From the NCBI RefSeq assembly GCF_041146795.1, contig NC_135183.1, positions 16,558,840 through 16,622,839 of the forward strand: a stretch of DNA of 64,000 nucleotides, given 5' to 3'. The translations under genes were made by a program, and so were the position numbers. This DNA comes from Maylandia zebra. Taxonomy: Eukaryota > Chordata > Actinopteri > Cichliformes > Cichlidae. Below are positions 1 through 14,600 of this stretch, one piece after another. Each line of letters opens with the position of its first letter. Position 1 is the stretch's first letter. The notes under the pieces are model-generated. The model was not told the origin of the DNA and made no database searches. It worked only from the letters and a program-made list of their open reading frames with translations.

Positions 1-172
1 TAGTGTTTTTCCAGTAGACTGTTATCACAAACTTTAAGATAAAACAATTTTGAAATATTTTTAATCATTTTGACAGCAAAACATTTTCAGGAGCTGAAAG
101 ATTCCTTCAGCAAACGACTTTCAGGAAGATCGGTACACTTATTTCAAGTCTTACTCACTGCACTTAACGCAC

Positions 173-3100
173 CGTGACGGGCTCCACGAGTCGTCCTGGC
201 GGAAGAGAAGCTCGGTTCATTTTAGCAATCCAGTGCAGCGTTTTCATGGCAGCCTCAGTCTTTCCTGCTGATACGTTGTAACGAGCCGACTCAGGAATAA
301 ACTGATTTGAATCAATACATACAGAAACAGCAGTCAGTCTGGGTTCACGAGCCTGAATACATCCAGCAATCAGAAACTCACATTAGCCTTGATGAGATTA
401 TTGTGGCAACTTAGTCTTCCCCAGCTTATGCTTTAAGTGGCACTTCATGTGATTTCTACTAGTTTAGTGCCTCCGCTTCTCTTTTTTGTTCACCCCTCTC
501 CTTTTGGCACTTTTAGTTTAACAACCAACAACCTAAAACCTGACAAACTACTTCAGAACCTCCAAATCATCCCTCACTTCTTTTAGTAACTGTGAATTAT
601 TACAGTAAGACTTAAACATCTTTGAAAACCTCTTTAGGAATCTTTCATTCTTCGTTTAATTTGCCACACTGAATGTTCATATGTGCATTCATTTCTAATC
701 TAATGATCACAGCACTGCTGCACAGGTTAGGGTGGACAGGTGAGGGGCATATCTCACCTTAAAGAGGAAGATGAGGATGATACTCGGCGTGACAGAGATC
801 CGTATCATCCACCTCCAGCCCAAAGTTGGAACCACCAGCATACCCAGAATGATGATAAGCATGGAGCCCAGCATCCAGAATATCTGACACACAAACAGGG
901 AGCATGCTGGGAGATCTGAACTGATGACATCACACCATACAGGTAACTAAGCTGAGTTTGAGGATGCCTTTGAAAACCCCATGGGAGAAAAACAAACAAA
1001 CAACGTGACGTGAGCTGAAGCTGTTACCCATGGAGCTGTGCTCTCTCCATGACGCGTATTAAGCATTAAAATAAGGCTGGCAACAGACCATTATCTGTGA
1101 TTTATGATACATGTACGTGTTTTAGAGACGGACTCTGAGCTTTGCTGCTGTCGCCTTGTGATGTTTTGTATTTGCTGGACATCTAAAACTTTATCTTTCT
1201 CACATCTCTTTAAAAACAGAATATTATCTCCACAAGACTGTGATTAATAACTGCGTGTATACACTGACACGTGTTTCTTTGATTGTATTGCCTTAAAAAG
1301 ATAATAGACCTACTCATCTTTTATGTTTTTATCTTTTATGCTGAGCATGTTGAGTTTTCCATGTAATAAAATCTGCGTCAAGCTGCTATTGCCCATGATT
1401 ATTATGAAGGTCAAATAAAACACTGGATTTAACCCTGTGAGGTCCTCAGTAATGGGCACTAGAACCCTCTCAACTTCTGTGCTATCACAATATCTGATTT
1501 CCAAAACATGACCTTAGAAATGAGGATTAGAGCAGAGTAAGGAAGGAACTGCGAGCGAAATAACAGCTGGTGACAGGAAGTGGGTGATCCCTCAGTAAAA
1601 CTTTTATCAACTTCCAGGTAAGCAATAAAGGCAACGACCAACGGAGTCACAAATACTGTTGACTGATATACAGCGGTGGGTTACCCAGGCAACCTCAGCC
1701 TGTAATGTTTGATAGCGACCAACTGTCAGTGATAAAGTGATGCTGATGATCGCTTCCTGTGTGGACACTCATTAGGACCTCTGTGATGTTTCGCTCTGTG
1801 AGGTCTCCCAGATGGAGCAGTACTTTGTGGTCAACATGATTCTGACTTCCTCGTCTTTATTTTTGTGGAAACCAGTGAAACTCAAAGAAAGGATGAACTC
1901 ACGGTGGCCAGAGGCAGCAGGGTGGCTCGATGTTTTGCCGGGATGAACTCGGTCTTCAGCACAAACCTGAACAGAGACACTATCAATTAGAGCAGCCACT
2001 GAAGCTTACCACCATCCAGCCAATCAGACTGCAGGATGTTCAGCGTAATGTTTGTGTGTGTGAGCTGACCCCTGCGACACTCCTGCTACGCCGCAGCCCA
2101 CCATGGCACGCAGGAAGATGAACCAACCGTACGACGGTGCGAATGACGTGAGCAGCGAGAAGTACGCACTCCACACGAAGCCACCGAACACGACCTGGAT
2201 CACACACACACACACACCAGCAGTCAACCAATCAGTGCACAGACTCCAGCTGAGACCTTGCGTGTCGGTTGTTTCTGACCTTCCAGCGTCCGTATCGGTC
2301 AGCGATGTATCCTCCCAACACTCCACAAACCATGAAGCCCAGAAAAACCATCTGAGGACACAGAGAGAAGTGTTGCAGCACTTTCATATAGCCATCACGT
2401 TAATGAGCTCACACGCCTCTGATGTAATGAAACAAGAAGCTGCTCTGCTGACTGTGAACGTGATCGATCAGTGAGACCTGTTCAGAGCTGCTGACCATAT
2501 AAAGTCAAGCCATGCTAAAGAAAGCCCCACTGAGGTCAGGGTTACCCTCTGAGAGTTCAGAGGTTTCAGCCTAACTGGTTGACGCAAATTAATTGATTAA
2601 TCAATAAATTATCAGCAGATCAGTCTGTGTGCTGTGACTCACAGTGGAGACGAGTGCCACCTGCCAGTCATCCAGACGCCACTCACATCGAATCTCCGGA
2701 GAAACCACAGCTAACAACATGATCTCCATCGCCTCCACGATCTGCGCACAAACACGAGCACAACAGTGAGCACCCTGATTACTTTAAATACTCTGAGTAT
2801 TTTGCTGCTGAGCATAAACATTACTCACGTTGGAGCTGCCCATGATGACAAACAGCAGAATGTGAAAACGCCCGAAGCCGATTTTCTCCACGGCATCCTC
2901 CACTGTAAACGTTTTATCTGCTGCAAGAATCAATCAATCAATACATCAACTAACATCACCACCTTCCTCTTGCTCAGAATGGCTGTGACAGACACCTTTA
3001 ATTTCATAATGAGGGAAATGAGGTGGTGAGAACTAGTTCTTCTGTGGTGGACTGATATGATCCTAAAACAGTTGAGCTTTAACCTCCTTGCAGAGGACTT

Positions 3101-3598
3101 GAGTCCCAGCATGCTCCTGATCAGGACCGCCTGATCCTGGTTCTGTTGGAGGTTTCTTCCTGTTCAAAGGAAATTCTTTGAACAGGAATTCGAGTCTTTA
3201 CCTTTCAGAATAAAGCATTGCACTTCTGCTGTTAAGTGCTTTAGGAATAAAACTGGACTGAAATAAAGTACAAAGAAGGTCTCTGTAGTGAAACTGACCG
3301 TTAAAACCTGCCCATGGCAGAAACCTACTGTGCTTCTCCTGATGTTTTTGCAGTTTTTGCAGATAGGTTCATTCACAATAACATCACAACCTTTTTAGGA
3401 AACGTTTCAAAGGGCCTCTCAGGACTCTCCAATGTTTCCAAGGGCATCACATCATCTCCAGATGTTTGATTATCGATTATCAGACTCACCATTGTTGCTA
3501 TTGTTGCTGTCCTGCTTGTCGTCGGCAGGTTTCTCCTGCAGTTCCACCTCCTGCAGATGGATGGAGCTCACCAGCTGAGTCTTCATAGAGTCACTCAT
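173..3598 (-). CDS. svopl: SVOP-like major facilitator transporter, partial (exons 1-8; 3' end off the left edge)
   Basis: Eight exons on the minus strand, each with AG/GT borders and all phases consistent: 3490-3598, 2829-2920, 2643-2741, 2280-2351, 2070-2194, 1903-1966, 758-883, 173-301 (816 nt, 272 codons). The start is the ATG at 3598 (MSDSMKTQLV). The hydrophilic N-terminus is followed by TFTVEDAVEKIGFGRFH, typical of the SV2/SVOP family, then EIRCEWRLDDWQVALVST. The major-facilitator loop motif ADRYGRWK follows at the end of exon 4. AYFSLLTSFAPSYGWFIFLR, KTEFIPAK, PTLGWRWMIR and FIPESARYNVSAG closely match remembered SVOPL and are further from SVOP. Family knowledge: a 12-helix membrane protein related to synaptic vesicle SV2 with unknown substrate. 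The window holds roughly the first six helices. No frameshift or stop is seen. Exons beyond position 173 are needed to complete it. Confidence 0.93.
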
Positions 3599-3799
3599 CC
3601 TGAAATGAGAAGTCTTCCTTTCAGCCGTCTGAGGTTCAACCGTCTGCAGATACATGAGCCAGAACATTTGTGAGCAGAGTTTCAGCTTCATGCAGCGCCG
3701 CTGATTTTAATCCGGTTATTAGTAAACTGAGTCTTCATTTCATCGTTTATATTAAAATCATATCTGTGGCAATGTTGCAGGCTTCTTCAAACATTCACT

Positions 3800-4330
3800 C
3801 ACGCTTAATTCAGTTCAGTTTATTCAATTCAGTTTTATTTATACAGTGCAAAATCAAATACAGTGAAAGACAGGACAAAAAACATGCTGTGGAAGAGAGT
3901 CAGAGAGCTCTATTAACACATAGTGAGCGAGAAAGGTGACTGAAGAAGAAAAACTCAATGCATCATGGGAATCCACCAGCAGCCTACACCTATTGCAGTA
4001 TAACTAAGGGAGGATTCAGGGTCACCTGATCCATCCCTAACTATATGCTTTAGCAGAAAGGAAAGTTTGAAGCCTAATCTTAAAAGTAGAGATAGTGTCT
4101 GTCTCCTGAATCCAAACAGGAAGGTGGTTCCACAGAAGAGGGGCCTGAAAACTGAAGGCTCTGCCTCATTCTAGTTTTAAATACTCTAGGAACAACAAGT
4201 AAGCTTAATCCACAACTGTTTGGTTTTACCTTTCAGCGGGTCTACAGTCTACAGAGTAGAAAAACCGATGTTCATCCAATGACTTCAGGGTGGCGTTACA
4301 AACACCGCTGAGTCCTTCAAAAGTAAAAGT
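3800..4330 (-). repeat. LINE 3'-end fragment (L2/CR1-group), antisense
   Basis: The plus strand reads like the very common fish repeat that begins with a TTTATTTATACAGTGC-type tract (about 3828) and continues through GGAGGATTCAGGGTCACCTG and CCACAGAAGAGGGGCCTGAAA to ACTCTAGGAACAACAAGTAAG (about 4182-4203). Reading the minus strand gives decayed C-terminal reverse-transcriptase-like residues. I recognise the family from memory, so the clade name is tentative. It lies just upstream of the svopl start exon. Confidence 0.55.
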
Positions 4331-7300
4331 CCCAAAGTACTACTGATCACCTTCTCCATCAAACTGATCTATTGACTGATTAATCGCCTCCAGAAAAAGA
4401 TGAGATTGAGCAGACTGATCAGTGAGCTGCTGCCAATCAGAGTTTCAAACGAGCAGTTGATTTTTTGGATTTGAAACCAGTTATTAGTAAACAAAAAGAA
4501 CATATTATTGTCAGGCTTACTTTATTACATTCTCTGAAGCTTTTTTTAAAATCATTTTGCTCTCACAAACACAGATTGTGCTTTATTCACAAGGGAGGTG
4601 TGTTAGTTTCTCTGTGAAGCTGAGGTGGAGGAAACTGAAGTAGGTGTTGTAACGAAGTGATTTCCAATGTTTCAATGTTTGTTTGTTTTTTTATGTTTAA
4701 TGTCTTTACTTATATTGGTAAACAGACTGTAGAGAACATGATTTAGAGATGAATTATATATTAAGTTATGTTGTAAGTATGAACCTGTGTTGTTGTACCT
4801 GCTTTATAACCAATCCAGTCCTTTTTGGCCACTTAAAATATCTTTATTGAACTACTTTGTTATATCTGCTGCCATCTTAACCAAGTGTCTCTTGAAAAAA
4901 CACACTTTTAATGTCAAAGAGACTTATTAGCTGGATAAAACAAGAGTGTTGTTGGTGGCTCAAGACAACCTGAGATCATTTGAGGGACATATTTGACATA
5001 TGTTTCATATATCATAGGCCAAAAATCATTTACACCAATACAAGCAGTCTTTTTTTGGCAAATAACATTGCTGCAGATTTCAGGCAGACAATGAGTTTTT
5101 TGAACTACACGTATCCTCAAACCTTAAAGAAACAAGCATACAAACTCTGGATGAGGAGATATTTTAACAGATGTGTTAATCCTTCTTTAATGAACTGGAC
5201 GGAATCGTTTTGAGCCCAGTCAAAGGTAAATGGTCCGGGAAGAACCGGCGCGATTAAAACTGAGTGCGGGATTTATTATGACTACAGCCACTTCAGCTTC
5301 ACCTCTCACACAGGAACCAACAGCGGAATCGAACCCTTAACGTTCTCTCTCAAATAAAACCAGTACTCACACAGATGTTGAGTTTCAACTCTGAGGCCGC
5401 CGGTGAGGTCTATTTTCATCCTGTAGCAGGTCACAGCCCGACAGGTAGGTCAACACCGTAGCTGTTCACCTGTCCAGGTGATTCAGGAAGTGCTATCGTC
5501 ACCAGAGAGCCAGCCCGGGGGGAGGGGTAGGGAGCTTTGTGTGCAGGGAGTGGTTCAGTTCCGCCCATCAACAGCTGAGTGAAGAAAAACAAAACAAGAG
5601 CCTCTCCACAACATTTAACGTCACAATGAGAGACAGGAAGTCAGCAAATGAAACAATATGGTCAAAAACAAGATCAATAATTTAATCTCTGAGCAGTTCG
5701 ACCTAATAGATCTCAACCCATCACACATACCTCTGGAATATTTTCACTTTATGAAAGTTAGAGCACAAATATTTAAACTTAAGTCCTGAAGCTCCCCCTG
5801 CTGGCACTGACAGTAATTACAGACAGATCCCTGCAGTTCCTCTGAGGTCCAGCAGTGGCAGCAGTGAGTCAGTGCCCGTAAACTCCCATGTTAAAACTTT
5901 GCAGCAGAAATAAACATGCTTAAAACCTGATACACAATCTCATCATGTCTTTATAGATAATTTCCTCCTTTTTAACAACTCCAAGGGGGAGGATGGTTCC
6001 TAAACTCACCTGTATAAATCAGGGGGCGTGGCCTCTTTGACTGGCAAGTGGATGATCACACAGGCTGGTGTAGTTGTTAGCTGTCTGCTAACTGGACCGC
6101 TGGACTGTGTTTGTGCTGTTGGAGCCTTTTGGAGCATTTTTAATGGCGTCATGTGACTACTGTGAGGTTACTGTATTAACAGACCATCCAGGAAGGATGT
6201 GTGTGTGTGAGTGAGAGAAAGAGACGCTCCCGTACAGTCTGTGGATGCAGGCGATAGCTATCCCTGCTTACACCAGATTTAAAATGTAAATAATGTTAAT
6301 GAGGATTTGTGTGCTTATGACTTTATTCTTAACAAATTCTTCAGATCTTTCTAGAAATGAGCTGTTTGTTTAGATTACAGTATTGCTATTAAACTTGGTG
6401 ACTCTGTCCCATGAGTCAGTGTCATTGTGCCAGAAATGGGCCTCCATATGCAGAGCTGTGTGGTCTTGGAATGAGGCGTTGGCCGATTGGAGGGATCAGA
6501 CAGATTAGATGCTGTGCAGCGCATCAGAGGAAAACTGAATCATCGAAGAATGAAGAAAAAGCCGTCAGCCTCTCTGAATCTGAACATGTCTCTTTAATGT
6601 TTTGAACACAGTCTGTCAGACTTGAAACACCACAGGGTGCAGCTCACACAGAGGCAGGGTAGAACAGATCCTATCAATGTGACCCGCACAGGTTAGCGGC
6701 ACACTCATCTGGCCACTGTGGAACAGGTGAGGCTGCTGGCAGTGTTCCCAGCTCACTGACTCGACATTAAAAGAACTCCCCCAGGCTCTGTTTCCATGAA
6801 GCAGCATCACCAAGTTACCTGAACCACACCTGGGGCCTGCTCTCACCTGGTGTAAGTGTGTAAATCGGCGAGGCGGTGCGTGGAAACGGAGCCTGAAGAG
6901 GAGCAACAGGAATGTGGTTCGACTCGGAGCAGCCGTACAGAAGTTCATTCATGACAAAACTACTGACAGAGGGGAAATCTGAAACCCTGGCGAAAGCAAA
7001 GCTCTCTGCAGGTCAATGGTCAACACCTGAAAACAGTTTCAATTGCTGGTGCAGATACAGCTACTGATTTTGGCAGGGGAAAGCTTGTCCAAGCTCTTAT
7101 TTTAGCGGGCAGTTTGAGATAACAGGAAAAGCTGGAATAGTAGCTAAAACATAGAATCGGTTTAAAATTTTGAAACAAATAATTATCAGATCCTTTAAAC
7201 TCTGTTCAAAAACAACAGAACAAAGTTGAAACTGATAAGTTTTAAAAATGTGCCAATGCAGCAGCAGGTTTGTTTTAAAAGCTTCTGAAGGAGATCCACC

Positions 7301-10300
7301 GACAGCTGCAGTCTGCGCAAGATCTGTTTGTCAAATGATCTGTCTCAAAGATCTGTTTTCAAAGTTCTCCCCACTAAAGCTAATGATCAGCTGACCACAT
7401 GCTTCCTGTGCCGTGACTCCATCGCCTCCACCTGCAGCTGCTGATCTGCTCTGCAGCAGTTTTTGCAGTTTTGTGGTGGCCCACCAGAGGGCTCCACTCA
7501 CACCAAGGTCGGGAGGAGAGGTTCTGCTGGTTTTTGGCACAATGTGTTCAGTTGTTGTGTGGAGATGAATAAAGTCGGAATGGAAAGTTACAGCTCCTGT
7601 CTCGTCTGTACAATACCTCCACAGTTTCATATTTTTTGTCCACGACAGCAACTGGGCCGGCTCGGCCTGCAGGGAGGGGAGCAACCGTGATCCCCGCAAA
7701 CTTCAGCAGGTCTCAGAGTGCTGATCAGTAGTTTTGTCATGAAAAATCATCCTCTGAGCGTCTGCTCATCTGCTGGACTCTTACTGAGGATCACAAGTCT
7801 AGAAAACAGAGTCTCTGGAAAACAGAAACATTCAGGAGAAGTTTATGAAGAGTTTGCTGAGAAGACTTTTCTTTGCTATTCGGACACCTGCAGGATTATT
7901 TTCCATTTTTGGGGTGATCTGATCGTTTCAGACACCTTGAGTCATTGAATTAGCACCATTTGATCCTGTAGGCATTGCTGAGTCCTACAGCGTGACTGAC
8001 AGGTGCTAGGTCCAATCAGATCGTCTGTAGCAGGTAAAGAGTTCTGCGGTTGGTTTCTGGTTCATGACGAATGTGTTGTGTCTTTGAGTCTGTTCAGCAG
8101 AACAATCACAGATAAAATCTTTTCCGTATATAATAGGTTTCTATTCAACATCATATCCACTCCATCCATAAGCATCTTCATTCAGACTCAAAAATCTCCT
8201 AAAAAACAAAAACATGATGGTTCTCATGGTGTGTTTTTTCCGGCTGTGCTTGGATGAACGGTGCTTTCATGGCACTGTGACATGAATCACTCTTTGCTCA
8301 CTCTTAACTGGATGTGGAACGATTCTTCACTTTTTTTACATCTTTTGGCAGCATGCTAAACATTAACTGCAACACCACAAATAGCTAAAGCCTCAAACTT
8401 AGTTGAACATGCTGAAGAAGAGCAGAGAGCAGATGCAAACAAACCTTCACCATGAGTGACCGACCACCAACACACCACAGAGAGGACAGCCAATCAGCAA
8501 AGAGAGGAACCAGCCGCTCAGCTATGCAACCAGGACATGAAACTAAAGGTTGAAACAATAGATGCAGAGACAATATCAGAAGGTCCACATGGAGAGACAT
8601 TTCTCTGGATCTACAATCATGTCTGCAAAGCGGTCTTCTACAAGCTTCCAGAACGTTCTGCAGACTTCACTCACTGGACAAGGTCAATAATAAAAATAAA
8701 AATATTCAATAGTATAAAAGGTCAGTAATGACAAACCTTATTTTTCTCCCCTGATGAAACAGTGCGAACCTTTTAGGGGAGTGTGAGGATTCAGCCACAG
8801 GCTGAAACAACGAAAAGTTATTTATGCTCTTAATCGCCCAATAGAGCTGCAGGTTAAACATTAACACCTTTACCTGCAATGTCCTGGCATGAAGTCTGTA
8901 GTTCATGTGAGAACAATGAAGCTAACATAATGGGAAATTTCCTGGGCAGATCCCTCACCTGAACCACACAGTGTACTCAGAGTATCACTGAAGAGTACAG
9001 CTGAAATGAGCACTTCCTGACGTGTTCTACATGTGAGACAAAAGATCAGCCTGGAGTCCTGGACATATAAACCTTATCACTATTTGCTTTTCCCTTCATC
9101 AGGATCATCAGGCAGTTCTGACGAGACATCTCTCAGTGAGTTTATGAAGCAGCTCTCGTCTGAGGAAGAACCACCTTGCGGCGGTGATGAACGACTAGTT
9201 CCCCTCTCTCACAAACACTTTTTACCCACTTGTCTACAGCGCTCTGCTCACAGACTGATGGATGCAACAAATCAGCGACAAAAAGCTCGATACCAAAGCA
9301 ATGCATTAGCTGAATTTTTTTTCATTGCCACCGATACATGAACACGCGAGCGAGTGAGCGAGCGGCTACGCTAAGCAACGTTTCCACAGAGAAACAAATG
9401 TTAGCTCAAAATCTACAGCGAGCTTAAACACAAGAGGATTACAACCATAGAACAGTAGTTTGGTCTTTTTTTTGATCAAAATAAAGCATTTAAAGTATAC
9501 TTTCATATATAAGCAATAAAAAATATGTAACATCTCAATACTCCAGTAATAACTCTTACATTAATATTGTGCTCATTGGGATTCTATCTCTTTACATATA
9601 TTTATTCATTCTTATAGATAGCTATAAATATTATTTTTCTTGTTTTGCATCCCCGTGCAGCAGGAACTGTGCGGCACCTCCAGCTGTCGACAGTGCAAAG
9701 ACCTCATTGATATGGTTTATGAACAGACACCTGACCACCGTGGCTGATGGGAGTGTGGAAGGCAATTAGTGGTTAATGACAAGATGGTATGAGGCTGACA
9801 GTTAGCACCACAGAAGGTCCAGAGAATCAATCCACTTCAGAACTTTAGGAGGAATTGGTCCAGAGGGAAATATCCACTCAAAAGGTCAAGAATAACCATC
9901 TACCCCAATAGGATGAACCACCAGAAGGCCATTAAGGACAGCACTTCGCAGAGGTTCCATCGGATAGATTCCCTGGAGATCCATTCACTCTAGAACTCCA
10001 GGAACAATCACGAAGTTCTGAAAGACTAGAAGAAGGAAGTTCTTCTCCAAAGGTTGGTTGCACTAACTTAAGAAGGTATTTATAACCTGATGTTCTAAGT
10101 CAGGCCTGAGAAGTATTGGTAGTTGCACCATTCAGCCTTAAGTCTTCTTGCAAATCTTGGCATGTTCTTCAAACCAGAAAATGAAATTGTTGAGAACTAT
10201 ACACTCTTTTAGCGGACTGATTTGAAACAAGATAAGCTACCTGACCTAGTACATTCATCAACACTGAGAAAACTCGAGCTCCCGGAGAAAACTTCACCAG

Positions 10301-10780
10301 CACAACAAAAACATACAACCACTGCATAGCTGGTCTGACCCAAGCTCAAAACCAGGACCCTCTGAGGCACGGAGCCACTGTGCATTTGTTTCTATGAGCA
10401 ATAAATTAATTTTACAACAAGCAAGCTATGCAGACTGTTACAGATACAACAACGAGGAGTTGACTCTCTTGATCTGTTTGAACTGACTGGAGAGCCTTAA
10501 AGTTTGAGTTGGTTCATGACCGAGCATTTAGTGGTGCTGCACTTTATCACACTTGTGCTTCATGAGCATCAACAATTACATGACCATATCCTTGTTTTAC
10601 CCAGGAGGTCTTCTGCCTATGCCCGGTCAATAAAATGACTTATTTAGGTCCTAATGCCATGCTTCTCATGTTCTATCACGCTAGACTGCTTGGCGATCAG
10701 TGTGTCCTTGAGATAACTAATGATGTTTCAATTTTCTTATTTGTAGTAATTTTTTTTAAAATTTACTTTCATCTAAATTA
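4331..10780. other. Gene-poor stretch 5' of svopl and 3' of kiaa1549
   Basis: About 6.4 kb in which I see no exon with convincing coding content on either strand. A GC-richer stretch with an SP1-like run (CCCGGGGGGAGGGG) lies at about 5515-5528 and could belong to the svopl promoter. A 102-codon reading frame at 9033-9341 (plus) contains an acidic Ser/Glu-rich piece (SLSEFMKQLSSEEE) that may be a transposon remnant. In mammals atp6v0a4 and tmem213 lie between svopl and kiaa1549; no trace of either was recognised here. Confidence 0.5.
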
Positions 10781-10784
10781 AAAA

Positions 10785-10950
10785 AGCTGTTTTTAGCTGC
10801 TCTCTTACCACAGGGGGTCACAACAGCTGTACAAGTTTGATGTGGTAGAGGTTTACAATGAAGGCCCTTCCTCAAGCAACTAGAATTAAACCAGTGACCT
10901 TTTATTTCCCAAGTAAATGTGTTAACCACTAAAACACCAAAAGTAAACAG
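10785..10950 (-). repeat. tRNA-derived SINE remnant
   Basis: On the minus strand the sequence from about 10940 reads TTTTAGTGGTTAACACATTT, an A-box-like promoter half. About 35 bases further on comes GGTCACTGGTTTAATTCTAG, which resembles a B box with one or two changes, and then a non-tRNA body. This is the layout of fish tRNA-type SINEs. The family name and the exact 3' end were not determined. Confidence 0.5.
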
Positions 10951-11665
10951 TTAGCAAGAATGCTTGCTGTTACGCAACACCCATCTTCATGTGCATGTTC
11001 GAGTGAACGAGTTTGCTACCACCGGGCATAGTTAAGGCTGGCTGGTGCAGTCAACATAAAGTTCACTCTAGACTGGTCTCAAATACTGATCTTGCAGTTA
11101 GAACTGGGTTTAATAAAAGCAGCTGCTCCAACTGTCCCCCAATATTAGGCTGGACCAAACCCCTCAAAACCCTCATGAACTCGAGGAGGCCAGAATGAAC
11201 TCTCCAATGACTAAACTCCAGAAGACCAAGAGGCCAATCGGGTTGAAGACCATCAAGGACCATCTACTCCACAAGTTCAGGAATGAATTGCTGCTCCAGA
11301 TGTCTAAAAAGTAACGACTGAATCAAGAGGTTCAGGAAGGATGATCATTAATGATGCTCTTTAGGAAGCACTTCAGTGGAAAATACAAGTCAAACTCATG
11401 TCTAATGAAACAGAGCTGAGAGTGACGGACAGACAGTTCAGGACCCTGTAAAGTACCGGAGGTCTCCAGGAGAGACGTCCAAGTTTTCAGACATGGATTG
11501 TGGTCCAGACTTGTTTTGGGTTTACCGGCACAGACGTACACTAGCTCAACAGAGCCCAGAGTGTAAATTGGTTAGTTTCATGGTTTCCCTTAGACCTTTC
11601 AGGTTCTATGTGGTTTAAAACTTTCAAAACCAGCTGAGTCCTGATCCAAAGAGGTCCAAACCAGT

Positions 11666-14600
11666 TTACGGGTAGCTGGTCACTGCCGCCTGTTTCTGTG
11701 CGAGACGTCGCAGCTCCTCCCTGATGGCCTTTATAAGAGAGGCGGAGGTGTGGGCGGATGGTGATGCATCCTCAGGCGGATATTCTGGAGTAGGTGAGGT
11801 CAGGAGGAGAGGTGGAGCTGACGGGTCCCGCAATGAGGAGCTGGGCATCTGGAAAACAGAGGAAGAGGAGAACTCAGGAAAGGACATCACCTGTGAAAAG
11901 AAAGGAGAAAGGGTGAGACATTTCAGCTCCACCTGTGCACCACCAAGCTATTTTCTTTACTGATTTCACCACTCACGCTCTCTCTGCTGGCTCCCGGCCT
12001 GGAAAGGTCCTGGTCTGAATGCTGCTGATTCCAGCTAGAGCCAGTGGGGCCCGACATGCTGCGACCCACCCCAGGGTATGCTCCAATCTGACTGGACAGA
12101 CCCACCTGGGTCAGGTGATGGAGCTGTGCACCTGGAGGTCAGTGAAACCAGTCAGCAGATACAACATTAGTAAATCATCAGCCTGTGTGGAAACAAACTG
12201 AATACAGACAAAGTCATGTGAGGTTTGTTACCTTTGGCTTTATTGTCAGAGTCATGAGAAAAAAATGCCTCGTCCCACATTAACTAACCTAATCTACAGT
12301 CTCTGGGTATTCACACACAATATGATTCTTTTCAGAAATCTTGAGAGAATGATAATTCTTTCTTTCCTAAACTGTTAGAAATGCTGTATATTTGTTGTAG
12401 TGTATGGCACCACCAGGGGGCAGCCTCTACCGCATGACCAGTCAGCTGAATTATGCGTTACCTCTGCACATTTTGACTGTTTGAGACCAGTTCAGGATCT
12501 AAAACACGTCAGAAAGTGAAAATAAGAGGAGAATATTTTAGACTCAGATTTGATTCATTCATTTTACTTTAATCTGTATATTTCATGGCATAAAGTTACA
12601 GAACTGAATGTATTTATTGACTCACTGAGGCCATCCTCAGTGCTGTCGCTGCCCAGCAGGGGGCCGGTCATGTATATAGCTGCAGTGACTTCTATGAACC
12701 CCCCATCATGAAAAGTAGATACCTGCTGTCAGGTCATATAAACTGAACGCACGGTGAGCTGTTATTTGTTGATGGCTGTGACTGTACCTGTGCTCCCTCC
12801 TACAGGTCGAGGTCTAGAGGAGGAGGGTGGGTCCTCATACTGCCCCCTGTTGGAGTAAATGGACTCCTGCAGCTGATCTCCAGTAGACACATACCCTCCT
12901 GAGCTCAGCCCCTGCCTGTAGAAACACACAGAGAATGAGCTCTGGTTCTGACCTAGTACTCAGACTGGACCAAGTCTTCTGTATTCTGATACTAACCTCT
13001 GCAGGAGGCCCTGGACTGAGGTGGGGGACATCCCCAGCTCTGCATATCTCTGCAGGAAGAAGAGAAAGAAGAGAATTAAACCAGAGCACGAGTTCCTGAC
13101 AGAAGTATCTGCTTCATCTGCAGGTCCACACACTCACTGCAGAGAAGGGGCTGTGAGGGGGGGCTGCTGGGTAAGAGCCCCACTGCTGGTTTGGGGGCCA
13201 GCTCTGAGGGGAGGGGCTGGGCAGGGCAGAGCTTACCCCGGCGCTGCCCTGCGAGGACGGCGACACCAGGGCGAAGGCGTCATCCAGAAGAGAGTGCATC
13301 TGCTGCCGGGCCTCTTCAATGGAGGGCTGGGGGGGCATGTAGGGTGGCGGGGCCGGGGCAGGGTCAAAGACCTCGTCAGTGGGGGAGGGGCTGCCGTGGT
13401 CCGGGGGCAGGTCGGGGTCTGACTGTAGGAAATGAAGTAGAACATCAAGTCAGCGCTCTGCTGTCTTACAAAAAAAGTCCACAGGGCTCAAAAAGACTTC
13501 CTGTGTCACTCAGAGTTCAGTAACAGTGTACAGCTCTGTCCACGTCATGCTGACGACACCATCAGTAACAGATCAGATCAGCCGTGTACCTCCAAACACT
13601 CAAACATTATGTGTGTCTGTGAATGCTTAGAACAGGCAACATATCCAGCTCACACCTACCTTGCTTATTTGATGGTTAAATTTTGTTTGCCTCACCATGT
13701 AGGCCACGTTGTTGAGTCCGGGGTATTTCCTGTAGGTGGCGCTCTGATCGGTGAGCAGCCGGTCTCTGTCTGTGTCAGGAAGACTTCCAGGTCCTGGCTG
13801 AGCCCGCCGACTCCTAGGAGAGCGCCTCCCTCTGGCAAAAAAACACAAGAGTTTACAGTCAGGCTGGAAACAGATGGGACAATAATGAGCTTAGCTTTGG
13901 TGCTAACAGGGATGCGGTTGGTATGTCTTAAATATGATTTCTCTAGAGTTTGAGGTCTCCTGCAGGGCCTCCTCCCAACTGGGCATGTCTGGAGGTGCTC
14001 AGGAGGCACTGATCAGACTGAGAAGGAGCACGGCTCGATTCTGAGCTCCTCCTGTGTCAGGTTGAAACGGACATCTTCGAGCTAAGCTCTCTTTCTTAAC
14101 CTCACAGCAGCAGTACGGTACAACTCCTGCATGGAGCACCAATCCACCAGTCCATCTCAAGCTCCACCTTCCCCTTTGTCCGCGAGCCCAAAGAGAAAAA
14201 TCAGCTATTGTCCACACAGCCTCCAAGACCTACATCATTTGCAAAGAGCAGGGATAAAATGCTAAGATTCCCAAAATGCACACCTTCTTCACCCTGGCTA
14301 CCCTTTGAGGTCATGTTCATGAATATTACCTACAGGATCAAAGACATGCACCAACCCTGAAGGACTGACAAGAGTATTGACTATGTGTCCTTCTGAGGAC
14401 ATCAGTCCCATTCATCTGGATGTAGTGTTTTCAGTGAGAGAAACATTTCATCATCATCCACTTCTTCTGTCTTTGCTGCCTGCAGGTTCCCCCAACCTTA
14501 TAAACTGTACAATCAATTAAATCAGTGCTGCAAGTTTTGGTCATTATGCAAATGTAATGCTATGTCCAGATGAACAGAATCAACTTTCTGGGATTTCCTT

